In this document: one piece after another, positions 1-7,680 of the stretch | Position numbering within the stretch: position 1 is the first letter of the stretch | Layout: the number at the start of each line of letters is the position of its first letter | Origin: Spirochaetaceae bacterium | GTDB taxonomy: Bacteria > Spirochaetota > Spirochaetia > Treponematales > Breznakiellaceae | Direction: 5' to 3' | NCBI GenBank assembly: GCA_031279965.1 | Contig: JAITHM010000047.1 | Span: 1 to 8,995, forward strand | Length of the DNA: 8,995 nt | Program-made: the position numbers and the translations under genes | The notes under the pieces: model-generated | Databases searched by the model: none | What the model was told of the DNA's origin: nothing | The model's input: the letters and a program-made list of their open reading frames with translations, nothing else

Positions 1-127
1 CGAGTGGCCCGATCACGCCTGGGGGCTTGGCGTACAGTTTCATCCCGAGTTTAAATCCAAACCGACGGCAGCTCATCCCCTGTTCAGGGAGTTTATCTCC
101 GCCGTAAAAACGCGCCGGAAGGTATGA
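1..127 (+). CDS. pyrG: CTP synthase, C-terminal end (partial, enters from the left edge)
   Basis: CTP synthase makes CTP from UTP, ATP and glutamine in the cytoplasm. Only the last 41 codons are present, read from base 2 to the TGA at 125-127. They encode the end of the class I glutamine amidotransferase domain. The motif GVQFHPEFKS, at residues 10-19 of the fragment, carries the His and Glu of the Cys-His-Glu triad that releases ammonia from glutamine. The following PTAAHPLFREFI also fits the conserved CTP synthase ending, including the Pro-Leu-Phe pattern close to the C-terminus. The amidotransferase Cys and the synthase domain lie outside the window. The stop overlaps the start region of the next gene (ATGA at 124-127), so the two are probably co-transcribed and perhaps translationally coupled. 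Identification rests on motif recall, but this ending is distinctive. Confidence 0.93.
   Translation, partial: EWPDHAWGLGVQFHPEFKSKPTAAHPLFREFISAVKTRRKV
117..122 (+). promoter_or_regulatory. Ribosome binding site inside the pyrG end
   Basis: GGAAGG lies at 117-122, inside the last codons of pyrG. It is 1 base from the ATG at 124 and 4 bases from the ATG at 127. The latter spacing is closer to normal, so the second ATG is the likelier start of the molybdopterin-binding protein. Confidence 0.5.
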
Positions 128-1170
128 TGCGGACTGTCGCTGTTGAAGACGCTGTAGGTCATGTGATTTGTCATGACATAACCTGTATTGTTAAAGATCA
201 ATCAAAAGGCCCGCGTTTCCGCAAGGGGCATATCGTCAAACAAGAAGACATTCCGGTTCTGCTCTCGATGGGGAAAGAGAGGCTTTATATTTGGGAAAAA
301 CCCGAAGGTTTTTTACATGAAGATGAAGCAGCCGAAGAGCTTGACCGTATCTGCCGGGGCAGCGGCATTATCCGTAGGGGCCCCTCTGAAGGTAAAATTG
401 AACATTATGCTGAAATTGACGGCCTTTTTCAGGTTGAACGTGCAGTGCTTACTGAGCTTAATTCGATTGACGGTCTTGCGGTCTCAACGCTGCGGGACGG
501 CACTCCAGTCTGTGCAGGAGATCTTCTTGCCGGAATGAAGGCAATTCCGCTGGTGATTGAAGCCGCGCAGCTCAATGAAGCGTCTGCTGCTGCTCCCCGG
601 CCGTTTCTCCGTGTGCTGCCCTGGCGGCTGAAAAGCGCGGCAATTATTACAACAGGCAGCGAAGTAGCAACAGGCCGTATTTCTGATACATTTACACCTG
701 TTGTACGAACGAAGCTTGAACAGTTTGGCATTACCGTTATTTTTCACGAACTTAGCGGTGATGACAGCGCGGCCATTGCCGCCGCTGTCGAACGGGCGCG
801 GAAAACCGGTGCGGAACTTATCATCTGCACCGGCGGTATGAGCGTTGATCCCGATGATTGCACACCGGGCGCTCTACGCCGGATTATCGGGCAGGAGGGC
901 GGAACGCTCGTGTGTTATGGCGCGCCGGTCATGCCTGGTGCGATGTTTCTTCTTGCTTATCTTGACGGAAACATCCCTGTTATCGGTCTTCCAGGCTGTG
1001 TAATGTTTGCCCGCGCAACGATCTTCGATCTACTTTTACCGCAGTTTGCCGCCGGAATTATCCTCAATAAAAAAGATATTATTGAACTTGGGCATGGCGG
1101 AATTTGTCTTTCCGGCAAAGGCTGTGCCGGGGAATGTCATTTTCCAAATTGCCGTTTTGGCTCCTGTTAG
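124..1170 (+). CDS. MoeA/MogA-like molybdopterin-binding protein with Cys-rich tail
   Basis: The product is 348 residues (347 if the better-spaced ATG at 127 is used). The C-terminal half is a MoCF-biosynthesis (MoaB/Mog-type) domain. It has IITTGSE at residues 175-180, TGGMSVDPDD at 236-245 with the family's acidic pair, a GAPVMPGAMF segment at 266-275 and GLPGC at 288-292. This fold binds molybdopterin, and MoeA/MogA relatives adenylylate it or insert molybdate. The N-terminal half matches the stand-alone 'molybdopterin-binding protein' family often found beside molybdenum hydroxylases, not full-length MoeA. The C-terminus ends in a Cys-rich tail (C328, C334, C338, C343, C348, with GHGG before and HFPNC inside). 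As I recall, relatives have similar GGxC...C..C...C.FG endings, probably for metal binding. No molybdoenzyme is in the window, so its client is unknown. It overlaps pyrG by 4 bases. Confidence 0.85.
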   Translation: MMRTVAVEDAVGHVICHDITCIVKDQSKGPRFRKGHIVKQEDIPVLLSMGKERLYIWEKPEGFLHEDEAAEELDRICRGSGIIRRGPSEGKIEHYAEIDGLFQVERAVLTELNSIDGLAVSTLRDGTPVCAGDLLAGMKAIPLVIEAAQLNEASAAAPRPFLRVLPWRLKSAAIITTGSEVATGRISDTFTPVVRTKLEQFGITVIFHELSGDDSAAIAAAVERARKTGAELIICTGGMSVDPDDCTPGALRRIIGQEGGTLVCYGAPVMPGAMFLLAYLDGNIPVIGLPGCVMFARATIFDLLLPQFAAGIILNKKDIIELGHGGICLSGKGCAGECHFPNCRFGSC

Positions 1171-1283
1171 AGCAGCGCGGGCGGTTCACGCTGCCAATCA
1201 CCAACAATGATAGATGTCATTTTTTTCGCAGAATAAGAGCGTTGCACGAAGCATTGTGCTGTTTGCTGCCGTTTTATTTGATT

Positions 1284-2081
1284 ATGAACATAATTTTGAA
1301 TTGTTCCAATGTGCGGAACGGCATACTGAGTATAAGTCTTGCCTGCGTGATTTTTGCCGTTCTTTGTGCCTGCAGCGAAGGGCTCATCACCGAAAGCTAC
1401 CGGCTGGAAGCACCTGAAATCCCAGAAATATGGCTTTCTGAATTGGGAAGACCCCTATGGCTTTTTGAATGGATTGATGCTTCGGGAAATATCGTGCGGG
1501 CAGAAAGCGGGACAAGCTCGTATTCTGGCGCACAAGTGCTTCATCAATATCCCAGTCCGGTGTTGGCCTATCCTTCCTGGCCTTTGCGGGGGATTCGCGC
1601 CGGTGTGATGAAGCCTGCCGGAGCCATTTTCCCTTACGATGCCGCCGGCAAGACGATTGTTTTAAGTTTTGCCCAGGGAATCGATGCGGTTTTGTACCAT
1701 GAATTGGCCATTCTTGCTAATGAAAAGCGGCTTCCTTACAACTTTGACTGGCTGCGTTTTCGTGCATTGTGGGCAAATGGCAAAATTAGCGGGGAAGCCC
1801 TTCACGATCCTTGGCTTGTTGACTGGCGGGCATTTGCCGAAAACACCGCCGCATCGGGGTTTAACGCGCGGCGAATAAAAGCACGCGAAACAGAAAATCT
1901 GGTGATTACTGTGCCGGCGGACGGCCCTTGGTTCGGCACCTCACCCTTCATGGCGCAGGCCGCCTGGACAGCAGGGACGACAGTCGTGCTTCAGGTTTCA
2001 GAAGTTGTGGATAGCTATTTTTGTAGCAGCGGAACGCTCCGGGCAACGCGCAATGTATTTACTTGGCTGCCATCCCGTTAG
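1284..2081 (+). CDS. Predicted lipoprotein of unknown function
   Basis: I do not recognise the family. Starting at ATG 1284 gives 265 residues. There is a short polar start, a hydrophobic stretch at about 14-27 and an LCAC lipobox at 27-30, so Cys30 would be lipidated after signal peptidase II cleavage and the protein anchored to a membrane. The mature part is rich in Trp and aromatic residues (for example PSWPLRG, DPWLVDWRAF and DGPWFGTSPFM at about 97-223), with no obvious repeats or catalytic motif. The frame stays open further upstream to 1104, but that part overlaps the preceding gene and would place the signal peptide deep inside the protein. GTG at 1311 is an alternative start that still keeps the signal peptide. 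Neither start has a clear Shine-Dalgarno sequence. The 113 bases before it (1171-1283) hold no gene I can support. The C-terminal boundary is discussed in the findings. Confidence 0.72.
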   Translation: MNIILNCSNVRNGILSISLACVIFAVLCACSEGLITESYRLEAPEIPEIWLSELGRPLWLFEWIDASGNIVRAESGTSSYSGAQVLHQYPSPVLAYPSWPLRGIRAGVMKPAGAIFPYDAAGKTIVLSFAQGIDAVLYHELAILANEKRLPYNFDWLRFRALWANGKISGEALHDPWLVDWRAFAENTAASGFNARRIKARETENLVITVPADGPWFGTSPFMAQAAWTAGTTVVLQVSEVVDSYFCSSGTLRATRNVFTWLPSR

Positions 2082-2115
2082 AACAACTTGATTAGGCGTG
2101 TTGTTTAGCTGAAAA

Positions 2116-4350
2116 ATGGAGGGCTGTGAGGAGGAGGCAGCATACTATCTAGCCGGAGATGCTCAAGGCTGGTATGCTTTGAGCATGTTGGTATTTGAGG
2201 CGCGTGGAAATACTTTGCGGGAACGGATACTCACGCCTGTTCTTACATCTTCAATCTGTGAAATCCTTGTTTTCGCCGCCGTTTTTATTTTCGCTCTCCT
2301 GTGGATAAAGACCATCATCACCCATAATTCTGATGACATGACGGATACCACCGCCGCGACAAGTTCACTCGCGCTGGAGAGTCAGCTTAAAGAAAACATG
2401 CTGCTTCATGCGGAAGACATGGCCAATATCATCGACGTGCGCCTTAACGAGATTCAAAACCTTACCGCAATGCTTGCCGAGGTAACGACCGGTTTTTATT
2501 CAGCCCCTCAAAATTACCGTCCCCGCGAAACCCACTTTATCGGAGACGGTGAAATAACCGGTCAGATGGGCGAAGTTAATCTTTATATCAGCAAAGGGGC
2601 GGTGCCGAATGTTATGGATGAAGCGCGGCTTGCTGCCAATATCAGCGATATTTTCAAACAGATTGGCAAAATGGACGGTGACATAACAGCAAGTTATCTT
2701 GCAGGAGAAGCCGGTTTTTTTATCATCACCCGCGATGATCATTCGGCATTTTTGAATTACGACGCCCGCAAGCGTTCCTGGTATATCAACACAAAGACAG
2801 AAAACCGTCTGTGCTGGAGTGCCGTTTACCTGGATATATCCGGCGCAGGCCCCACAATAACCTGTGCAGCGCCATTTTACGAAATACGCGGTTCACAAAA
2901 AATCTTTAAGGGCATTGCCGGAAACGGGGTTGTATTTACCAACTTTAAACAGATTATTGAAACCGCCGCCCCTGGTGAAAATACCGTTGTTTTTCTTCTT
3001 GACAACAAAGGAACAAAACTTTTTTCATCAGATGGCAGCGGCATTCATCTTAACGAAAAAACGGGTGAACTTACCAGCGAAAATCTTCTTGAAAGTGATT
3101 CCGATGGCCTGCGCTCGCTGGGCAAGATGATGACTGTCCGGGAAACGGGTGTTGTCGATCTTCGTATTAACGGTATGGTAAATTATGTGGCCTTTTGCCC
3201 GCTTACCACGCTGGATTGGTCGCTCGGCTTTTCCGTTGATGAACGTTCAATTACCAAAAGACTTTCCGACCTGCGCACCAATATCGAAACACTTGGTGAT
3301 GAAGCAAAAAAAGGAACCAATCAGGCAATCCTTATTATGCTCTTTGCACTGATGTTGGTGAGCATTGCCATTATCAGTTATCGTGTGCGCTCCGCCGTGC
3401 TTCTTTCTGAACGTATTGCGGGCCCCATAACAGAACTTGTTTATCAGGTTGAAGAAACCGGCGCCGGCAATTTGGATGCCGAAGTAACGGTAAGCGCCAA
3501 AGCTGATGAACTGCGGCAGCTTGCCAACTCGTTTAACGAAATGAAGTCGCGGCTGCGCGAGTATATCGCCAATCTTGCTTCAGTAACAATCGAAAAAGAA
3601 CGCATTGCCGCCGAGCTTGACGTTGCTGCGCGAATACAAATGTCAATGCTGCCCGAATCATTTGTCGCTCCCGGCGATCAATTCAACGTTGAAATTAACG
3701 GAGCTATGTTCCCTGCCAAAGAAGTTGGCGGAGATTTTTATGATTTTTTTATTATTGATAAAACGCATTTTGCGGTGATGATAGGCGATGTTTCCGGTAA
3801 AGGGCTTCAAGCGGCAATGTTTATGGTTGTTGCAAAAACACTGGTTCACAATCACTTACGGCAGGGGCTTCCACCAGAACGAGCGCTTACTAAATTGAAC
3901 CGTGAATTATGCGAAAGCAACCGCGAAGGCATGTTCGTTACCATGTGGGTGGGTGTTTTCGATTCGGAAACAGGCGTGCTGATATATGTCAACGCCGGGC
4001 ACAACCCTCCTCTCGTCCGTACCAACAACAGTTCGTTCCGTTATATCACCGGCATGTCTCACGATCTTGTTACCGGCGCATTTGAAGATACAGTCTACCA
4101 TCAGCGCAGTCTGCGCCTTCATCCGGAAGATACGCTCTTTTTATATACTGATGGTATAACTGAAGCAACCAGCGATACTGAACTTATGTATGGCGAAGAC
4201 CGCCTCACTCATTTTCTTGATACACATCATGAACTTGATTTACACGAGCTTTTTACGACGCTTCATGATGACATCAAGTCTTTTGTAGGAAACGCAAAAC
4301 AATCTGATGACATTACAATGCTTGCACTGCGGTATAAAAACAATCAATGA
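2116..4350 (+). CDS. Membrane-bound sensor phosphatase: dCache-like, HAMP, PP2C/SpoIIE (RsbU-type)
   Basis: This is a Ser/Thr phosphatase that probably turns an extracytoplasmic signal into dephosphorylation of an anti-sigma-factor antagonist or similar partner. In the 744-residue reading there is a transmembrane segment at about 47-68 and a periplasmic dCache-like sensor at about 70-375 (RKRSWYIN at 218-225). A second transmembrane segment follows at about 403-421, then HAMP at about 422-485 and a helical linker to about 512. The catalytic domain runs from 513 to the end. The metal-binding acidic residues are all there: GGDFYD 538-543, GDVSGKG 557-563, YTDGITEA 677-684 and DDIT 731-734, plus NAGHNPP 626-632. 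It therefore looks active. The start is uncertain: ATG 2116 lacks a ribosome binding site. ATG 2185 or TTG 2215 (GGA 6 bases upstream) would give the short N-terminal tail usual for such receptors. No anti-sigma or antagonist gene is adjacent. Confidence 0.92.
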   Translation: MEGCEEEAAYYLAGDAQGWYALSMLVFEARGNTLRERILTPVLTSSICEILVFAAVFIFALLWIKTIITHNSDDMTDTTAATSSLALESQLKENMLLHAEDMANIIDVRLNEIQNLTAMLAEVTTGFYSAPQNYRPRETHFIGDGEITGQMGEVNLYISKGAVPNVMDEARLAANISDIFKQIGKMDGDITASYLAGEAGFFIITRDDHSAFLNYDARKRSWYINTKTENRLCWSAVYLDISGAGPTITCAAPFYEIRGSQKIFKGIAGNGVVFTNFKQIIETAAPGENTVVFLLDNKGTKLFSSDGSGIHLNEKTGELTSENLLESDSDGLRSLGKMMTVRETGVVDLRINGMVNYVAFCPLTTLDWSLGFSVDERSITKRLSDLRTNIETLGDEAKKGTNQAILIMLFALMLVSIAIISYRVRSAVLLSERIAGPITELVYQVEETGAGNLDAEVTVSAKADELRQLANSFNEMKSRLREYIANLASVTIEKERIAAELDVAARIQMSMLPESFVAPGDQFNVEINGAMFPAKEVGGDFYDFFIIDKTHFAVMIGDVSGKGLQAAMFMVVAKTLVHNHLRQGLPPERALTKLNRELCESNREGMFVTMWVGVFDSETGVLIYVNAGHNPPLVRTNNSSFRYITGMSHDLVTGAFEDTVYHQRSLRLHPEDTLFLYTDGITEATSDTELMYGEDRLTHFLDTHHELDLHELFTTLHDDIKSFVGNAKQSDDITMLALRYKNNQ

Positions 4351-4368
4351 ACCATTGCGAGTGGAGAC

Positions 4369-5862
4369 TTAACTATCAATGCCAAATTTCTTTTTGATTT
4401 CTTTTTCGCTGTCGTTTTTTGCTTCAATAACTATTCGGTCGCCGGATCTAAAAATATAATCACCATGCGGAATAAATGATTCTCCATTACGCTGAACCAG
4501 CATAACAAGCGCTCCCTGCGATATTTTAAACTCAGTTATAGGCTGATCAACAATAGGCGCGGCTGGGCCAACTTCAATTTCGAAGACGGCAATGCTGCCG
4601 TCACCAAGCCGATGTATTGCTCGAACATTGCCGCCCAGCAGCTTAATCATAATCGAATCGACAATAACAGACTTTATTGGAATAACAACGTCAATCCCCA
4701 GCCGGCGGGCAATTGCCGCATAGCCGTCACTTGCTACCATGGCAATGGCGCGCCGTACGCCGGCAGATTTAAGATACAGCGCGGCAATAATATTCAGTTC
4801 TTGATTTCCCGTTACCGTTACGATAAGATCAAGTCCGTTAAGTCTTTCTTCGCGGATAAAACTTTCATCACTTATATCTTCGTTTAACACAACAGCATCG
4901 GGGAAGCGGGCAGATAAATTTTTGCACAGTTCATAATCACGTTCAATGATCAGGATTTTACGGGTGCTTTTAAGAATCATGCCTTTGACAAATGAAAAAA
5001 ACGACTGAATTTTAGGGGCAGCTTGAGTAATATTTTGATGCGGTTTCTCGCCGTGAAAAAGCAATCCGTCAACAACAAGTGCCCCCATCTGCCCGCCGCC
5101 TACAACGCCAATTTTACGGATAATGCCTTCTTTACGCCCCCCCAGTTCAAAGATCTGCTCTATTTCATCAGTTGTTGCAAGAATATGAACGCGGTCACCG
5201 GCGGCAAGTGCGGTAGAGCCGGAAGGGAGCATACATTCACCGTTCCGTTCAAGCAGCGCAACAAGCGTTTCACCAGTAATAACACGGCGAAAGTTCACCA
5301 AAGAAAGGCCATCAAAGGCGCTGCCCGGCGCAATTTCGATGGAGCCAAGCTCGTATTTACTGCCGGCAAATGAAAGCACATCCCCTGCCGCATCATGTTC
5401 AATGGCGGCAAGTGCCGTCCGCGATGCCTCCACATTGGGATGAACAAAATAGTCTACGCCAAGAAAGCCTTTGGTCAGAGCGTCTTCTGGGTTGTTCGCT
5501 GCCATCGCTGAGACATTATGCAGTGCGCCGCGCTCATTAATTAAGCGGACATATTCTTCGTTACGAACGCGAGCAATTTTCAGAATATCAGGATAATGCG
5601 CGGCAACAATGCCGCATACAATAATATTGATTTCGTCAGAATTGGTCACACATACCAGCGCATCCGTACGTGCAATACCCGCTTCTTCAAGCGCGGTAAA
5701 ACTATTGCCTTCGTCATGAATTACCATGCAATCAAGCCGGTTCGAGACATGCCGGGCACGTTCTTCATTTGATTCGATAAGACAGACTTCGTTGCTGCTT
5801 TCGGCAAGCTGCCGTGCGAGCGCCGTACCAACCGTGCCCGCTCCGATTATAATTACACGCAT
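4369..5862 (-). CDS. trkA: TrkA-type K+ uptake regulator with two RCK domains
   Basis: TrkA is the cytoplasmic nucleotide-binding regulator that gates the TrkH/KtrB potassium channel. From ATG 5862 it is 497 residues. The first RCK_N begins at residue 1 with MRVIIIGAGTVG, a GxGxxG Rossmann motif, and has an acidic residue at the end of strand 2 (CLIES). RCK_C 1 is at about 160-240. The second RCK_N starts at about 250 (GVVGGGQMG), and RCK_C 2 covers about 410-487. This tandem arrangement matches E. coli-type TrkA. The second Rossmann domain has roughly 25 extra residues between its first helix and second strand. The frame extends 18 codons upstream to a GTG at 5916 that overlaps the previous stop as GTGA. 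I prefer ATG 5862 because family members begin directly at the Rossmann strand. It lies downstream of the unknown gene and is probably in the same transcript. No trkH is in the window. Confidence 0.92.
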   Translation of the reverse strand: MRVIIIGAGTVGTALARQLAESSNEVCLIESNEERARHVSNRLDCMVIHDEGNSFTALEEAGIARTDALVCVTNSDEINIIVCGIVAAHYPDILKIARVRNEEYVRLINERGALHNVSAMAANNPEDALTKGFLGVDYFVHPNVEASRTALAAIEHDAAGDVLSFAGSKYELGSIEIAPGSAFDGLSLVNFRRVITGETLVALLERNGECMLPSGSTALAAGDRVHILATTDEIEQIFELGGRKEGIIRKIGVVGGGQMGALVVDGLLFHGEKPHQNITQAAPKIQSFFSFVKGMILKSTRKILIIERDYELCKNLSARFPDAVVLNEDISDESFIREERLNGLDLIVTVTGNQELNIIAALYLKSAGVRRAIAMVASDGYAAIARRLGIDVVIPIKSVIVDSIMIKLLGGNVRAIHRLGDGSIAVFEIEVGPAAPIVDQPITEFKISQGALVMLVQRNGESFIPHGDYIFRSGDRIVIEAKNDSEKEIKKKFGIDS

Positions 5863-5912
5863 GAGCTTATCATACCACATGCCGCCGCTTTTTTCAGGAA
5901 GAACCGAATGGT

Positions 5913-7628
5913 TCACTCAGATTTTGCATTTTCCAGGTGGTTCATTTCGTCAATGTCTTCCAGTATATTTACCGCCTGTTCTATATCAGCAATTGCCTTG
6001 GCAAGACCGTCATTAAAAGTGGAGCCTTTTCCGGCAAGTTTAGCAAAGTTTATCAGGGTATCATAACGGGCATTTTCATTGCGTTCCAAAATACCTACAA
6101 GTACATTTTGCATCGAGACAAGCGCTTTTTTTGCTTCAGTTCCAATTTTGAGTGCCTGCTGATTTACTTCATCGATCAATGCCTGTGTTTTTCGTCTGCG
6201 AACAGGTATGGATTGCATATCATTTTCTATCTGCATCCATAACTTGCCGTATTCTCCACTTTTTGCAAGACATGAATCAAATTTTTTAATCGTGTCATCT
6301 AGCTTGATAAGTACATTATATGCTTCCATAAATTCAGCACGATTTTCTTTTTTATAAAATTCTCCGTCAACAAGTATGGGACGTATAACAGTGTTTATTC
6401 CCGGCATAACAATGCGCTTGTGAAAAGTAAGAAGAAACGACAGTGTCATCGTTCCATCAACAGGTATTCCTTCGTCATTTGTTCCTGATAATGCGTTTTC
6501 AATTTCTTCAAGCTGCATGCCGGCAAAAAATGTTTCAAACGAATGAAGGAGTGCTGCATTTTTACGCGCGTATATCCATTCACCAAAACGCTCATTGGTA
6601 AGATCAAACCAATAATTTTTATAAACAGAAAACCATTCTTCGCCGCCGGAAAGCTCGACCGGCTCCCAGTCAAAATCCCGTGTCGCGCACCTGATGATCC
6701 TGAGTAACGGAACATTCTTGTTAAAATTCCGTATCACAGCGAGTGAACGTTCTGCATACTGCAGAAATTTTTGTAATTCAGCATCCTGATCAGCGTCCTC
6801 TTTATTGGAGACTGTTATAGTAAAGAGAAACAGCGCGCTTAACAGATCTGTTGAAGGCACATTTTTAAGTGAATAGAGTATGTTAGCAAGTTCATAAAGC
6901 TGCGAGCGTACAACGGCTACAGGACAAGCGCTGTCGTCCTTGGTTTTTACCGTAAATGCCATGATTAAACGATCGTAAAGGAACGAAGCAAGCGCTTTTG
7001 TTGTAAAAAGAGTTCGCGTGTTTTCGTACATGGCATGCCGTTCATCTTCGCTTATTGAATTGATTGTTTTTTCAATAAACTCAAGCGCAATAACACGAAG
7101 TTTAGCATCAATCGTGTCGGGATGTTCACTGGCAATATAGTCAGGGTCGGAACCTTGAATAAGCTGTTCATGCAAAGCCGGCATTTTTAACGAGCCAAGA
7201 TAACCAAAAAAAGCTCCGCGATCACGCTGAACAGTTATTTCGAGCGTTGTATAAAGAAAACGCGCCGCATCTTTTAGATTTTGAACTTCACGCCGAAATC
7301 CGCCTTTTAAAAGATTTTCCTGATGATCAAACATGCCAGGATACCGTTCATTGATGAGTCTGCCTTCCATCGCGGTAAGGGAGTTCATGTAAATATCACG
7401 CGGCGTTCTTCCAGAAAAAAGCGCGACAATCCAATACCATATTTTTTGCAAAATTGAAAGATTTTGATAGCGTTCTTCAGGCTTTTCGATAACAACGCGC
7501 TGCTTTTCATCGATCAATGGATTAGAGCTAAGAATTGAGCGGTTTTTTATCTTTTCAAGGAGTTTTTGCTTGTCATCCTGGTTGAGTCTTGAGACTAGAT
7601 GATCAAAGGTTCCCCTTTCGTCTATCAT
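5913..7628 (-). CDS. Unrecognised 571-residue protein, probably spirochaete-specific
   Basis: I cannot assign a function. It may belong to the Treponema family catalogued as DUF5312, but that is an unverified recollection. The sequence is mostly helical and rich in charged and aromatic residues, with no signal peptide. One hydrophobic stretch at about 58-72 (ILQKIWYWIVALFSG) could be a membrane-associated helix, and there is another short one at about 262-273. The middle contains a conserved-looking aromatic patch (EEWFSVYKNYWFDLTNERF at 330-348). The last 130 residues look like a coiled coil. No catalytic motif, nucleotide-binding loop or metal cluster is visible. The start is ATG 7628 with no Shine-Dalgarno sequence, but a candidate promoter lies just upstream. 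Its TGA overlaps the extended GTG of trkA and lies 50 bases from the preferred trkA start, so the two are probably co-transcribed and may act together. That link is inference. Confidence 0.85.
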   Translation of the reverse strand: MIDERGTFDHLVSRLNQDDKQKLLEKIKNRSILSSNPLIDEKQRVVIEKPEERYQNLSILQKIWYWIVALFSGRTPRDIYMNSLTAMEGRLINERYPGMFDHQENLLKGGFRREVQNLKDAARFLYTTLEITVQRDRGAFFGYLGSLKMPALHEQLIQGSDPDYIASEHPDTIDAKLRVIALEFIEKTINSISEDERHAMYENTRTLFTTKALASFLYDRLIMAFTVKTKDDSACPVAVVRSQLYELANILYSLKNVPSTDLLSALFLFTITVSNKEDADQDAELQKFLQYAERSLAVIRNFNKNVPLLRIIRCATRDFDWEPVELSGGEEWFSVYKNYWFDLTNERFGEWIYARKNAALLHSFETFFAGMQLEEIENALSGTNDEGIPVDGTMTLSFLLTFHKRIVMPGINTVIRPILVDGEFYKKENRAEFMEAYNVLIKLDDTIKKFDSCLAKSGEYGKLWMQIENDMQSIPVRRRKTQALIDEVNQQALKIGTEAKKALVSMQNVLVGILERNENARYDTLINFAKLAGKGSTFNDGLAKAIADIEQAVNILEDIDEMNHLENAKSE

Positions 7629-7639
7629 GTATGAAGAAG

Positions 7640-7669
7640 AATATATTGTTGCTGCATAAAATTCAACAA
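7640..7669 (-). promoter_or_regulatory. Candidate sigma-70 promoter for the unknown gene and trkA
   Basis: On the - strand, TTGTTG (7669-7664) and TATATT (7645-7640) are separated by 18 bases, an acceptable -35/-10 pair. The ATG at 7628 lies only 11 bases after the -10, so a transcript starting at the usual distance would have a leader of only a few bases. TTGTTG and the CAACAA at the end of the spacer also form a 6-base inverted repeat. This is a motif match only. Confidence 0.35.
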
Positions 7670-7680
7670 GGTTTCGGGCG

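Noticed and set aside
1104..1283. Longer N-terminus for the lipoprotein, overlapping the molybdopterin gene
   Set aside because: It would put the hydrophobic signal and LCAC lipobox near residue 90, and the overlapping part is an out-of-frame reading of the conserved Cys-rich tail of the upstream gene.
1289..1294. CATAAT as a -10 promoter element inside the lipoprotein start
   Set aside because: There is no -35 at an acceptable distance; the nearest TTG-type hexamer is 20 bases away and weak.
4336..4385. Bidirectional terminator between the convergent phosphatase and trkA genes
   Set aside because: CAATG-AAC-CATTG is only a 5-base stem with no T-run. The 18-base gap has no room for a convincing terminator.
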